Source: Acanthamoeba castellanii str. Neff
Taxonomy: Eukaryota > Discosea > Longamoebia > Acanthamoebidae
Assembly: GCF_000313135.1 (NCBI RefSeq)
Contig: NW_004457391.1
Location: forward strand, 153,237-217,236
Length of the DNA stretch: 64,000 nt
Direction: 5' to 3'
The number at the start of each line of letters is the position of its first letter. Within the stretch, counting starts at the first letter, position 1. The translations under genes were made by a program, and so were the position numbers. The notes under the pieces are model-generated. The model was not told where the DNA came from and searched no databases. It saw only the letters and a program-made list of their open reading frames with translations. Of this stretch, positions 34,766 through 45,528 are shown piece by piece.

Positions 34766-34773
34766 TATAAATA
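34766..34773 (+). promoter_or_regulatory. TATA box (TATAAATA)
   Basis: A good TATA box 18 nt before ATG 34784. The distance is short for transcription to start upstream of that ATG, so a later start codon or a non-coding transcript is possible. Confidence 0.45.
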
Positions 34774-34783
34774 GTGTGCCACC

Positions 34784-34993
34784 ATGGCTCAACTCAATTT
34801 GCTCATCCAACCCACCCAGCTGTCCACTACAAGCAACAACCACCCAGTCACCACCCACCCAATCAATCAACCACAACCACCTTCTGTCCTCATCACCACA
34901 ACCAAGCAGGCCACCACACCACTTGCCAGCACCACTACTTCCACCAACCCATCCTCACCACCACCACCACCACCACCCTGCACAGGCTACTGA
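34784..34993 (+). CDS. Possible low-complexity Thr/Pro-rich peptide
   Basis: ATG in a good context (ACCATGG) opens MAQLNLLIQPTQLSTTSN and runs 69 codons of Thr/Pro/Ser-rich sequence to a stop. A CCTGCACAG acceptor near the end allows other readings (ATDEEEA stop). Composition is that of a CCA/ACC repeat, so coding is unsure. Confidence 0.25.
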   Translation: MAQLNLLIQPTQLSTTSNNHPVTTHPINQPQPPSVLITTTKQATTPLASTTTSTNPSSPPPPPPPCTGY

Positions 34994-35189
34994 TGAAGAG
35001 GAGGCATGAAGAAGCTTGCAGGGATGAGGATGAGGAGGACAAGCCAAGGGTGGTGAGCCCAATGCTGGTGGTGATGATGACCATAATGAAGGGGGGCACA
35101 AGCAGCTGCTGTGCAAGAGGCGACAATGCTTAAGTCCACTAAGTTCTGTTGTTGCCCCTCAATCATGTTGATCTTAGCGGAAGGTGTGT

Positions 35190-35320
35190 GGAAGTTGGTG
35201 GTGGTAGTGTTGACCTTGGCAGTGTGCTTGTAGATCTTGATGGCAGGTGTGTAGACCTTGGCAGTGGGTGTGTAGACCTTGACAGTGGGTGTACTCCTTG
35301 CTTGTGCTGGTCCAGAGGAA
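35190..35320 (-). repeat. Degenerate ~24-27-bp tandem repeat
   Basis: Repeated blocks of GTAGACCTTG(A/G)CAGTGGGTGT type on the plus strand. On the minus strand they read VKVYTPTAKVYTPAIKIY, an eight- to nine-residue repeat. Open on both strands; possibly part of an orphan minus-strand gene. Confidence 0.55.
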
Positions 35321-35576
35321 TGATGGTGCAATAATACAGTTTTGAGGTTGATTGCTGGAAGCTTCTTCTTTTTGTGTGTGAAGAGAAGGGCATCCTGTTG
35401 GTGGGACTTGATCTGAAGTTCAGCTTGTGTGCTGCTGGTTACATGTCTAATGATGGTATTACCATCATGTGACTAAAGGTCCTCAGCCTGCATACCATTG
35501 CACACAGCTGGTGATAAAACTCCATACAGGCTGTGAGCTCCTTTCTCCACATCTCAAGCTCCTTTAGGTAATTGAT

Positions 35577-36193
35577 TTCACCATTGCTGTTGTTTGTTGG
35601 ATTCCCCCTCATCACCATTGTCTCCTTCTCCTTCTTCTCCTTCTTGTTGTCCAACAGCTTCCTCCTTCTCACACTTTTCCTTCAGCATGTGACCATGCTG
35701 CTGGTTGCTATAGCCATCCTTGCTTTCATACTCTGCAATAAGTGCATCCAGGTCAAGCTGCTTCCATGTGGTGGCCTTGCCCTTTTCACCATTGTTCCAT
35801 TTCTGTATGTGCATATCTCAGCTTGTATTTCTGTACACAGGAGGGGATAGGTGAGGATCCCAATACAAAAAGCTTGTTGTCCTCTTGCTTGTTGTCCTCT
35901 TGCTTGTTGGCATCTTCCTCATTGTCCTCTTCCTTGTCCCCTTTGCTCTTAGCATTGTCTCCCTTCAGCTCAACCTTTCTCTTGTTCCAGGCTGGGGTGG
36001 TGCCCTCCTCTAGCCCCCTCTTCTGGCCCTGGGCCATATCCTGCTCCTCCTCCTCCTCTCCCTCCTCCTCCATGGCCTTGAAGTGCGCCTGGCAAAGCCT
36101 TGTGGCCTGTACCCTGGCCTCTCTTGGTGCTTGCTTGTTGTCACGCAGGGAGGTTGCTGTGTGGCGGAGCGTGTCCCCATCCATGACCCGCAA
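35577..36193 (-). CDS. Orphan Glu/Lys-rich protein (start and middle only)
   Basis: ATG 36193 opens MRVMDGDTLRHTATSLRDN and runs to about 35867 with acidic and Gln-rich stretches and NKQEDNKQEDNK repeats. A GT-AG intron (35866-35803) joins in phase to KWNNGEKGKATTWKQLDLDA, LIAEYESKDGYSNQQHGHML and a Glu/Gly tail. A second overlapping frame continues NYLKELEMWRKELTACMEFY, so the 3' end is not resolved. No family is recognised; it lies in the CpG-poor block. Confidence 0.4.
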
Positions 36194-36245
36194 AAAAAAA
36201 GAACAATTACGGAATATTCAAATAGAGATAAAATTCTTTTTCGCC

Positions 36246-37597
36246 ATGGACAGTGCAGGAGGAGATGGAGGGAAGCCCAGCCTGTTCGATTTGTTCGTGA
36301 ATTCGGCCTCGGGCTTCGCATCAGATCTGGAAGATGAGGGGGAAAGCAGGACGGCAGGTGCCAGTGGTCGCCCTTCCATCTTGCCGCCACCACGACCCAA
36401 GGCCAGCCTGGGTCCGATTGAAGACTCTTCGTCGCGTAGGCTATACTACACAGGCACCATGAACGCTTACGAGCGGCACCAACGCTACATTCGCGACTAC
36501 GTACGCCGCCATCATTTATTTATAATTGATTATTGATTATTTGTTTTATTTTTTTTTATTTCTATCTTTGTAGGTGTTGTACTATGGACGAGGGAAGCTG
36601 CCCGCCGTGCCCCAGAAGCCCACAAAGTCGGACGATGACATTCTCAAGCAGCAGTACCGGTACGTGCGTTGTGCATGTGCTGCACATGTGGTGCTAGGGT
36701 GGTGCTGATGTTATGATGATGGCGTATACTACTACTCTAGGTTCATTCGCACGGAGGAGGATGATCGAGCCGACGACTCGCGGGAGGCGTGGGAGAAGCG
36801 GCTGGCGCGACGATACTACGAGCGCCTCTACCGCGAGTACTGCATCGCCGACCTCACCCGCTATCGCGAAGGCCAGGTCGGCATGCGATGGCGCGTCGAG
36901 AAGGAAGTCATCATCGGCAAGGGTATATACTCCATGCACCACCCTTCCCTCTTCCTCTTTAGCAACTTGCATCTTCATCTTCTTGCATCATCTTCATCTT
37001 CTACACGTTTATGAATTTGTTGTTTACATCTTTTGATGCATGCCACTACACGCAGGCCAGTTCATATGTGGCAACAAGCACTGCGAGGCGAAGGAGGACC
37101 TGAAGAGCTACGAGGTCAACTTCCAGTACGCGGAGGCGGGCGAGACGAAGAATGCGCTGGTCAAGCTGCGCCTGTGTCCGCCCTGCGCGTACAAGCTCAA
37201 CTACAAGAAGGAGCAGCAGAAGAAGAAGGAGGAGAAGAAGCGAAAGCGGAAGGTCGATAAGGAGGAGCGCAAGCTGCGGAAGAAGATGAAGAAGGAGGGC
37301 CGGGAGGACGAACTCGACGAGCTGGAGAGGAAGAAGGCGCGCGAGGCCGAAGAGCTGGCCGAGCAGGAGCGCATCGAGAGGGAGGAGAAGGAGAAGGCCG
37401 AGCGGGAGGCCGAGAAGGCCAAGAACGTGTGGAAGAAGGACGCGCAAGTCGAGCAGACCAAGAACAGAAGCGAGGAATTCGAGGGTGCGTGCTTCTTCCC
37501 TGAACACGCACACGACACGCAGCACCGCACACGCGCTCACTACGAACCCTCTTTGTGTGTGGCGCGTGCAGACTACTTCCGAGGACTATTCCCATGA
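36246..37597 (+). CDS. FRA10AC1: FRA10AC1 homologue
   Basis: Exons 36246-36500, 36574-36659, 36741-36922, 37056-37484 and 37572-37597, all in phase, give about 325 aa. The conserved core is unmistakable: ARRYYERLYREYCIADLTRY, VGMRWRVEKEVIIGKGQFIC, GNKHCEAKEDLKSYEVNFQY, NALVKLRLCPPCAYKLNYKK, and the C-terminal motif EEFEDYFRGLFP. Two CxxC/CxxxxC pairs suggest zinc binding. The C-terminal third is a long Lys/Glu coiled coil. FRA10AC1 is a nuclear protein associated with late spliceosomes. CpG-rich, normal composition resumes exactly at this gene. Confidence 0.9.
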
Positions 37598-37870
37598 GGC
37601 GCACACGACTGTCGCACGACACACGCACATGTGCACAATACACGCTCAACACTCACATCACTAAAGACGAGAGCAAAGAGGAGGGAGGGTTAACCCAGGT
37701 GTAGGGCGAAAGAAGCACGCGACGCGTGTGATGTCATCGTCATGTTGTCTGTGTGCGGTGCGTCTCGCTCGTTCCGCATCAATGCCGCTTCAGCGACCAC
37801 AGGAGGAGAGACGAGAGGAAGAGAGAGGCAAAGCCGTAGTGTCGTGTGTCGTTTCGTCTGTGTGTTGCCT

Positions 37871-38831
37871 TCAGCATCGGGTGGAGAGGTAGCCGTGCAC
37901 CATGCGGTCTGGCCGCAGATCCTCGGTCTCCAGCAGGCGATCGAGAACCGCAATGAACGAGGTGCTGTAGAACGTCGGCGTGATCTCCACTACAAATTGA
38001 AGAAGGTGAAGAGGAAGACGGTCAGTTTGGTTCCTCTCTCGAGAGTACTCCATCACACTTAACGTTCGCACAAGGAAGTAGAAGGGGGTGTGCACCTCCA
38101 TCGTCGCAGTCGCATCGCNNNNNNNNNNNNNNNNNNNNNTAGAAGGTGGGACGTTGCGCATCGTTGGCGGCCGCGGCGCCAAACTGGAGCCGATCGCCCA
38201 GGCCGAGCTCGAACGGCACGCGTAGCACGATGGACCTTCGATTGAGCGACGATCGACGCAGCAGCCACGAGCGCACCTTGCATCGGTTGAGGGCTCGCTC
38301 AGCGCATTCGCGTTCGTACTGGAGCCGTCGCATGAAGACGGCGTCGGCGTCGGCACCGGCCGGAGGCACGAACTCCTTGAAGTGCTGGTAGAGATCTTCG
38401 GGCAGGACGAACGCATCGACCAGATCCTGCAGCTTTCGATCGTGCCGCCGTTCCTTCTTCATCTTGAGCCACATGTTGAAGAGCTGCGGCTTCTCGACGT
38501 CCTCCAGTCGTGCTCGCTTGGCATCGTTCAGCTGCTGCTTTTGGTGCTGCTCTTCACCATCGCTGCTGCTGCTTCCGCTTCCGCTGCCCACCTTCTCTCG
38601 CTTCCTCTTCAGCTGCTGCGACGAAGGGAATGGCCACATCATCGATGCACCTCCATCCGTCGTCTCTCCGTCCTCGTCATCGCCCTCAATCAACTCTACA
38701 ACATTTACAAGCTCCCCCGCGTCATCTCCATCTGCGAAGCTGTCTCCATCATCGTCCACAATCCATTCGATCTGGCAGCCGGGCACGGCCGCCTCGAGCT
38801 GCCTTCGTTCCAGAATGGAGCAGATGTTCAT
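37871..38831 (-). CDS. Acidic nuclear-type protein, unrecognised, interrupted by assembly gap
   Basis: ATG 38831 opens MNICSILERRQLEAAVPGCQ. An acidic stretch (VDDDGDSFADGDDAGE; EGDDEDGETTDG), a basic Ser-rich segment (LKRKREKVGSGSGSSSS) and a helical part (KPQLFNMWLKMKKERRHDRK, VLPEDLYQHFKEFVPP, RSWLLRRSSLNRRSIVLRVP) follow. A 21-N gap breaks the frame at 38119-38139. Beyond it VHTPFYFLVRTL joins, over a GT-AG intron, to EITPTFYSTSFIAVLDRLLE, ending STRC. A TATAAA sits at 38987-38992. No family is recognised. Confidence 0.55.
38119..38139. other. Assembly gap (21 N)
   Basis: Run of 21 N inside the preceding gene. The size equals that at 54081-54101, so it is probably a placeholder, not a measured length. 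Confidence 1.
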
Positions 38832-39271
38832 TGTGTAGCGTGTATGATGTGGAGAGATGGTGGGGAGAGGTTGGCAGTCGGCAGATAGCGAACTGGCGCG
38901 CTACAGAGGAGATGCACTAATTCTCGGAAAATCGCAGAGAGATGGATGACGTTCGCGCTACCACGGCGACAGTGGGGTGAGGGCACTTTATACCGGGAAG
39001 AGTACGGAAGATTCGAAGAAGGAGGCGAAGCGGGCTGCCCGAAGATGCCGAGGAGAGAGGTGGTGGGCGAGCAGAAGCAGAGCGACAGAAGAAGAACGTG
39101 CCTTCAAAAAGCGCGGAACGTCCCTGACCGTCCCTCGCGGTAAACAAATTCACCAAATTTGAATTATCGTCGTTGGTCAAGAAATGCGTTTCCTCTAATT
39201 TTCTGGAAGCGCGTTTTATTTGCTGGTCTGGTTCACGGGCGGGAGGGAATGAAGGTCACTGTCGGGTCGAA
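38832..39271. promoter_or_regulatory. Promoter region with TATAAA at 38987-38992 (-)
   Basis: Lies between two minus-strand genes. TATAAAG on the minus strand is about 155 nt upstream of ATG 38831. Otherwise no coding signal. Confidence 0.4.
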
Positions 39272-41621
39272 TCACTGCAGGCCCATCAGCTCGAGGAACG
39301 CATCGACCGGCAGAGCACGGTCGAACAACGCCTCCTGTGTCGCGCCACACGACAGTGTGTGAGATGACGACTGACGTGCCACACTAAACATTCGAAAGGA
39401 CACATATCACGTTGGTTGGTTCATACCGCTTGTTGCGGCTGATCGTGGGAGCCTGTCGTGTTGGTCGTGGTTGTGGTAGTCGCTGGCTGGTCGTGGTCCA
39501 TCTTCACGCTCGCCTCCTTGTCGAGTCCCCTTTCCGTTTCCGTGCCCTGGGTAGCTCTCTTGTCTTCGCCTTTGTTCCCGACGGCTTCGGCGTAGTAGTG
39601 GTCCATTCGCGGCTCCTCCGCGTCGCTCTCGCTCGCCTTCTCGAGCTTCACCTCCCGTAGCACCAACCCGTCGGGAACGGCGCCGCGATCACCACCACCC
39701 TTCGCCCCATCTCCACTTGTGCTGTTCTCCGTTCGTCTTCGCTTCGTCTTTCGCTCGGCCCCCTCCTCCTCCTCCTCCTCCTCAGCTTCATCGTTGCTCG
39801 ACGAGTCATCAACTCCCTGATCGCATTCATCCTCTGTTTCTTCGTCCTCCGTCTCTTCTTCATCGACACCCTCTTCGTCCTCCTCTTTTTCCTCCTCCTC
39901 CTCCTCCTCCTCATCTTTCTCCTCTTTCTTGAGGTCTTCGAGGCGTTCGTGCTTGATCTCGTGCTCGTGCTCTCGGTCGTGCTGCGCGTCGTTGTCACTG
40001 TCGGTCGGCTCGGTCTTGACCCGCTTGCCGAGGAGCCGCTGCTGGCGCGCGTTCGGTTGATCCCTCTCGCCGGTGGCCGCCGAATCGGTCGTCGTTGGCC
40101 GACTGGCTCCTCCTCTCACCTTCGTCCTCGTCCTCGGCTGCTTCGTATTTGCCTCCAGCTGGGTCCTTGCCGCTTCCAGCACCCGCGTGTCGTTCTCCCT
40201 CTGCCGACCGAAGCAGCGTTAGCCCAGCGGAAGGAGGTAGTAGTCGAGGTGTGTGTCGTGTCGTTGGTCGTGTCGTGTCGTGTCGTGTCGTGTCGTGCGT
40301 GTCGTGGGGATTTAAGACCTCTGCCTCGGTGGCGTAGGATCGCGCGAGCCTGTGCCGGGTCCCCTCCAGGTGGCTCACGAAGGGCTTGATGTTGTTGCAA
40401 CTCAACTTACACAGCGTACAGTAGAATACCGCGACTAAACACCACCCAACCGAGAGACACGACACGCGCGGACACACGCAACGCGACCCACGCGACACAC
40501 GCTCGTCAGTGAGGCAGAGCCACAGATGACAGACGATGGCAGCTGCGAGCGTACATGGATGCGGGGCTCTCCGCGGCGGAACAGTTGGACCCTGCCCCGA
40601 GGGCGCTACAGGCGACGGCGACCGAGTGCGAGACGACCGAGTCGGCGAGCAGGAGGGAGGGAGCGGCGGCCGCGCAGCAATCGGCGGCGGCGAGTGCGGC
40701 GGCAGCGGCGGAAGAGGAGGAGGCTGTTGTTGCTGATGGTGCTGCTGCTTCTTCTGCTTGCGGAACGCGCCGTACGGCGTCTGGGTCGTCGGCGAGGGCT
40801 GGCGCCGTGGCGACGGTACTTTCTTCGCAGCCTGGTGGGTCTGCTGCTGCTGCTGCTGCTTCTGCTTCTGCTGTTCAAGCTGCTGGGTCTGCTGCTGGGT
40901 CTGTTGGGTCTGCTGCTGCTTCTGCTTCTGCTTCTGCTCGAGCTGCTGGCACAGCTGGCGGTGGAGCCGGATCGCCGTGGGAGACACGGGCTGCGTGGCT
41001 AGGCGGCCCTGCGGCTGAGGTTGGTGGTGTGACTGATGAGGCGCCTGAGGCTGGTGGTGTCGATGGGCCAGGTCGTTGAGCGCGGCGATCTTGTGTAGGG
41101 CTCGCTCCTGCAGGGACGTCGACGCCGCGGCCACGTGGATGTAGTGGCTCGTCGAGTGCGTTGGCGGCGGTGGTTGATGTTGGTGCTGATGTTGGTGTTG
41201 ATGTTGGTGGGCTGCGGCAGCGAACACCAGCATGTTGAGCGGCTGTACAGGGTGTTGGTGGCGGAGGTGGCGCTGCGTGATGAAGATGGTGTTGCGGTGG
41301 TGGCGGTAGTGGTGCTTGTCGATGGTGGTGCAACTGCTGCGGCCAAGCCGCCGCCGGTGGTGGTTGGTAGTGGCGGGATTGAGGCGGCGGTTGGTAGTAC
41401 CCATGAAGCGGGACCGGCGGCGGTGGAGCCGCAGAGGAGGAAGATGGAAGGGGTCCCATCTCGCGACGTGCAAACTGCTGGTGCATCTCGGCCAATTTGT
41501 GTAATTTGGAGGACATCGGCTGATGCGGGAGGGGTGCAGCAGATGGAGTCGAGTAGGGTCCGGGAGGGGGGCCGTTCCACGCCGGCGGGCCAGACTGTGG
41601 CTGCATACTACCTCCCCACAT
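39272..41621 (-). CDS. PolyQ protein with a U1/matrin-type C2H2 zinc finger
   Basis: Exons 41621-41249, 41211-40555, 40434-40319, 40200-39427 and 39334-39272 sum to 660 codons plus stop with every junction in phase. The N-terminal half is Pro/Gln/His-rich (HQHQHQ, QKQKQQQTQQTQQQTQQ) with a helix ERALHKIAALNDLAHRHH. The zinc finger is FYCTLCKLSCNNIKPFVSHL followed by EGTRH, the C-x2-C-x12-H-x5-H spacing of the U1C/matrin class that binds double-stranded RNA or snRNP. The C-terminal half is basic then extremely acidic (EEEEEEEEKEEDEE) with a KRRR signal, ending VDAFLELMGLQ. An RNA-processing role is inference. Intron 1 is only 37 nt. Confidence 0.7.
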
Positions 41622-41785
41622 GACCTACACCCAGCCTTCAAGGACGTCCAACCTACAATCCCTTTTTGTGCGGTGTTGTTTTCTTTTATCATTTATTTTT
41701 TCATCCGCATTCCATTCATAACCCAAATAATTCATACTCCAGTTTTCGCTGCATTGCAACGGCCAAGGCTTGGCCCAATCGCTGG

Positions 41786-43040
41786 TCAGTTACAAAACTC
41801 GGTGACCAGTATACGGTCGTCCCCTCTGTTGCAGACCGGGCCATTGTTGGACTGGTACCTGTGACAGTGTGTTGATGTCAGTGTACAGTCGAAATCGGTG
41901 GTGAACTCTAGAGGCAAGTGCGCACCAGCAGCTGGTGACGTGAGTGAAGAGGAAGATGAGCGAGCTCCTGTAGAAGCTGTTGGTCGACGTAACACGGCGT
42001 GCGCTGCGCACCAGCTGGCAATCGCACGCACAGTAGTCGCCTTGCAGAGTGCCGAAGACTGCGAACGCGAGGAAACAAGGTTTGTTTAACACCATGTTGG
42101 CTCCGCGGTGTACGTGTGTGTACGTACGGGCGGAGCAGCTGAAGTCAGATCCAGCGGGCAGGATGCGCTCGTAGTCGTAATTGGTGGTGCAGAAGTCGTG
42201 CACGGCGCAGGCCATATCGAGCTGGTCCCTCGCAGGGCATTGGCGCAGACAGGAGGTTGTTAGACCTGCTCCCGGGGTCCACCACGGGCGTCAGTCATTG
42301 CACACGGCACGCACGCACGACACGACACGGCACGCACGATACACAGAGTGCATCACCTTGGTTGTAATTGCACTGAGAGCACTTTTGGCCGTTGCAGCAA
42401 TCGCGAGTGCCGCCGTGGCCTGAGCCGCACCAGTTACCGAACTCAGCCAGCCCAAAGAAGTTATTGAGGATCTGTCGCTTCGATCGCTCTGTTAATGGCG
42501 GAGTGAGTACTTGAGTACTTGTGTGCGTGTGCGGTGGTGCGTGTGCGGTGGTGCGTGTGCGATCATCATACGGTAGCTGGGCATGATTTCGATGAGGTCC
42601 TGCAGCAGTTTGATGTTGTCGGCGTCCCACGAGAACCTGACGTACAGCGAGCTGTTCATCCCGCGCAGAAACGGACAATCGCACGTCTGGCCGTTCACGA
42701 ACGAATGGCACGAGCTCGCCGCCGCCGCCGCCGCACTCACGTTGCCACCACCGCCGTTCGTTGCTGCTGCAGTGCCGTCCAACGGCGGACAGTCATCGGC
42801 GGCGTAGAAGCAGAGATCGAGCCGGTTGCGGTCCGATTCGTTGATGCTGAGCCGGATCGAGCCCTGCTGCGTGCGGTAGCACTGCGGGATGAGGGCCAGC
42901 GGCCCCAGCGCCACGTCCGTGCAGTTGGCATCGCGGCAGACGGTCTCGTAGATCTGGGCGTGGGCCAGCGGCACCAGTGCGCCGCAGTATGCCAGCGCCA
43001 CCAGCATCATCGCCAGCAGACACGAGGAAGAAGAAGCCAT
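41786..43040 (-). CDS. Secreted phospholipase A2-like protein, copy 1
   Basis: ATG 43040, signal peptide (MLVALAYCGALVPLAHA), then a Cys-containing N-terminal region of about 130 residues (CRDANCTDVALGPLALIPQC, YRTQQGSIRLSINESD, CDCPFLRGM). The phospholipase A2 core has a calcium-loop-like FGNWCGSGHGGTRDCC and the active-site motif ARDQLDMACAVHDFC. The sPLA2 consensus is DxCCxxHDxC, so His and Asp are kept and the first Cys of the pair is Ala. Later exons give CACDCQLV and NNGPVCNRGDDRILVTEFCN. Several GT-AG introns separate the blocks. It is a close paralogue of the gene at 43827-45114. Lipase activity is expected from the motif but not shown. Confidence 0.75.
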
Positions 43041-43422
43041 GAATTATGGTGGTAGGGTGTGGTGTAGTGGTGTGTTGGTGTCGCGTTACGTTGCGTTGTG
43101 ATCAGAGGACCCGTGAGTGAGTGGCGCCATTTGTGTGGATCACTAACACGTTTGGCTGAAGAGGCAGTTCGGCCATCTTTTCTGTTGGTTCCCTGTCGGT
43201 TGCCTGTTGTTGCAATGTGTTCCTATCCTCCTTCCTTGTGCGTTGACACAAGTGAAGTGAACCTGGTCTTCAGCCCCGAGACAAACTCGCCGAAGCAGTC
43301 GAAAGCCGCCGACGCCACAACGATCATCGCCTCCACACAGCACGACACACGCAACATGACACACGCAAGACGACAAGAGCAATGGTGGTGCCGTGCAGGT
43401 TTTGTGAAGGCAGCCTTAGCTG
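43041..43422. other. Intergenic between sPLA2-like copy 1 and small membrane protein
   Basis: Both neighbours are on the minus strand. No clear TATA box and no coding frame were found. Confidence 0.35.
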
Positions 43423-43710
43423 CTATTGTTGTTCTGAGGGTAGACTGCGGGTTGGGTTTGTCGCTGCAGCGCGCTGCGCAGCTGCTCGCTTGCGGTCCTG
43501 CTCGATCTCGGCCCAAAGCTTTGCGTCTTCTCGTTCCTGTGATAAAGATGAATCCTTTTAGATGCAACTGAAAATGAATTGAATCGAATTAATTGAACGT
43601 ACTCTCGCCTCCCGCATAAACTGCTCGGCAAAGTACATCCCGACGAAGCCGCCCACCACGCTGCCCGCCAGCCCAACGTACACAATATTCGTGAACGGTG
43701 GCAGCCTCAT
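43423..43710 (-). CDS. Small single-pass membrane protein, 73 aa
   Basis: Exons 43710-43603 and 43536-43423 join in phase 0. The product starts MRLPPFTNIVYVGLAGSVVG, with a transmembrane helix containing a GxxxG-like run, then EQFMREARERE and a charged helix (LWAEIEQDRKRAAAQ). The layout resembles small mitochondrial inner-membrane assembly or SMIM-type proteins, but no family can be named. It lies between the two phospholipase-like paralogues and was easily missed because it is short and spliced. Confidence 0.65.
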
Positions 43711-43826
43711 CTCCAAAGCTACAAAAACAAAATAAAAATAAATTAAAAAAATGTAAAAAAGCAGCAAACGAAAAGCACCAAGTTGGTTCAAGATATCTTC
43801 AATATATTATGGTTGTGCGATGGCCA

Positions 43827-45114
43827 TCAGCAGAACTCGGTAACGAGGATTCGATCGTCTCCCTTGGTGTTGCATACGGGACCGCTGGTCGAATTGTACC
43901 AGCAGTTGGTGATGTGGGTGAAGGTGAAGATCAGAGCGCTCCTGTAGAAGTCGTTGGAGTCGATGTCACGAGCAGTCTCCACAAGCTGACAATCGCACTC
44001 GCAGTACCCCGACTTTTGGATCCCAAAGACTGTGTGTGCCGAAGAGATCAGGTCAGTACTCGAGTGACTCTCATTCCAGGGTGAGCGTTGCGTGCTGCGC
44101 GCGTCATGTGGTCATCATGTGGTGCGTACGTGATGAGCACTCAAAGTCCTCATCAGGGAACAGCTCCTCGTAGTCGTTGGCGCCGTAGCAGAAATCGTGG
44201 ACGGCACACGCGAAATCGAGGTCGTCTTCCGCCGGGCATTGGTCCAGGCAATCCATGGTCAAGCCTACACACAACACATGTGTGAGTTCACGATTTCTAT
44301 ATAAACACACACAATGGGGCGAAGAGTGTAGTTTAAGTAGGTTGTCCGTACCGATGGTGTCGTTGCAGGCCGAGCAGACCTCGTCGTCACAGCAGTCGTT
44401 GGTGCCGCCGTGGCCAGGACCGCACCAGTTGCCAAACTCAGTGAGTCCAAAGAAGTTGTTGAAGAGCTGCCTGCGTGAGCGATCTGTGGGGTGTGCGGTG
44501 TGCGTGTTGGGTGTGCGGTGTGCGTGTTGGGTGTGCGTGTTGGGTGTGCGTGTGCGTGTGCGTGTGCGGTCTTAGCAAGACGGGGAAGGGAATTAAAGTT
44601 GAAGGCTGGCGTACGGAAGTGGGGGAACATGTCGATGATGTCGATCAGCAACTCGATCGTGGCGGGGTCCCACTCGAACACCACGGAGAGCGAGTCGCTG
44701 AGTCCCCTGAAGAATGGACAGTCGCAGGGCTCGCCGTTGACGAACATGTGACAAGTGTCGACACTCGTTTCATTACAGTCCTCGGACAGGTAGAAGCAGA
44801 GGTCGAGGACGTCGGGATCGGACTCGTTGATGTTGAGGCGCACCGAGCCCTGCGGCGTCCGATAGCATTGCGGAATCAGGGCCAGCGGTCCCAGCGCAAT
44901 GTCCGTGCAGTTGGCATCCCTGCCAAGCGGGGGAAAAAAACTCAGTCCTTGTGTGCGTGTGCGGCGTGTGCGTGTGCGTGTGCGGTTGAGTGTGAGTGTT
45001 GTGCGGGGGTTGGTACCTGCAGATGCTCTCGAAGATCTGGCCGTGGGTGGGCGCGGCGAACCAGGCGATGAGGGCCACCACGAGCAGCCCTGCACTAAGG
45101 AATCGAGCTTTCAT
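43827..45114 (-). CDS. Secreted phospholipase A2-like protein, copy 2
   Basis: ATG 45114, signal peptide (LLVVALIAWFAAPTHG), then CRDANCTDIALGPLALIPQC, YRTPQGSVRLNINESD and CDCPFFRGL. The core reads FGNWCGPGHGGTNDCC and AEDDLDFACAVHDFCYGAND, again the sPLA2 His-Asp motif with Ala for the first Cys of the CC pair. The end reads CECDCQLVETARDIDS, SGPVCNTKGDDRILVTEFC. Exon order matches copy 1, with conserved junctions, so the pair arose by tandem duplication of a spliced gene. A TATAAAT is at 45229-45235, about 115 nt upstream. A secreted digestive or membrane-remodelling lipase is the likely role. Confidence 0.78.
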
Positions 45115-45528
45115 GTCGCGTTGATGTTGATGATGTGAAGTGTGAAGCTGTGTGTATGGAGAGGATGGATTCGTATCGTGTAGTGAAAGAGATGGAACTG
45201 ATGGTCGAGGCCAGCGTGAGGTTGCCCCATTTATACTTCCGACCGGAAGCCAGTTCATGTGGGTTTTCTGTCGGTTCCTACTTCCTTGCCGTCGGACCAA
45301 GATGGAAGTGGTTCCGTGGGCTGGCGACCCACAAGGAAGAACGAGAAAGGGACCGAACACGCCCAGAAAAGCAGAGAACCCAGCGATGACCCGGGTCTGC
45401 GCCAGGGCCAGGACAACAGCGTACGCCTATTGGTTGGATTAAACTGACCTCCCTTTTTCAGCCTTAAAATACCTTTTTTGTCTGAGCGGGTGAACGCGGG
45501 CAAGGCCTGGTAACCAGCTGCTTCCAGT
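45115..45528. promoter_or_regulatory. sPLA2-like copy 2 promoter and UCH 3' flank
   Basis: TATAAAT at 45229-45235 on the minus strand. No other gene is seen. Confidence 0.4.

Larger units (their letters stand above)
32700..36200. other. CpG-depleted block with orphan genes
   Basis: By eye there are only about seven CpG in 33121-34740, where about a hundred would be expected from base composition. TG/CA are in excess. Open, spliceable genes are nevertheless present. The boundary to normal DNA on the right is sharp at about 36.2 kb. Confidence 0.65.

Noticed and set aside
28370..36200. Island as an endogenous giant-virus segment
   Set aside because: No viral hallmark gene (capsid, packaging ATPase, DNA polymerase) was found, genes have spliceosomal introns, and a Tc1/mariner remnant is present; transposon decay fits better.
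38510..38920. Plus-strand His/Ser/Arg-rich ORFs
   Set aside because: Shadow of the acidic minus-strand gene starting at 38831.
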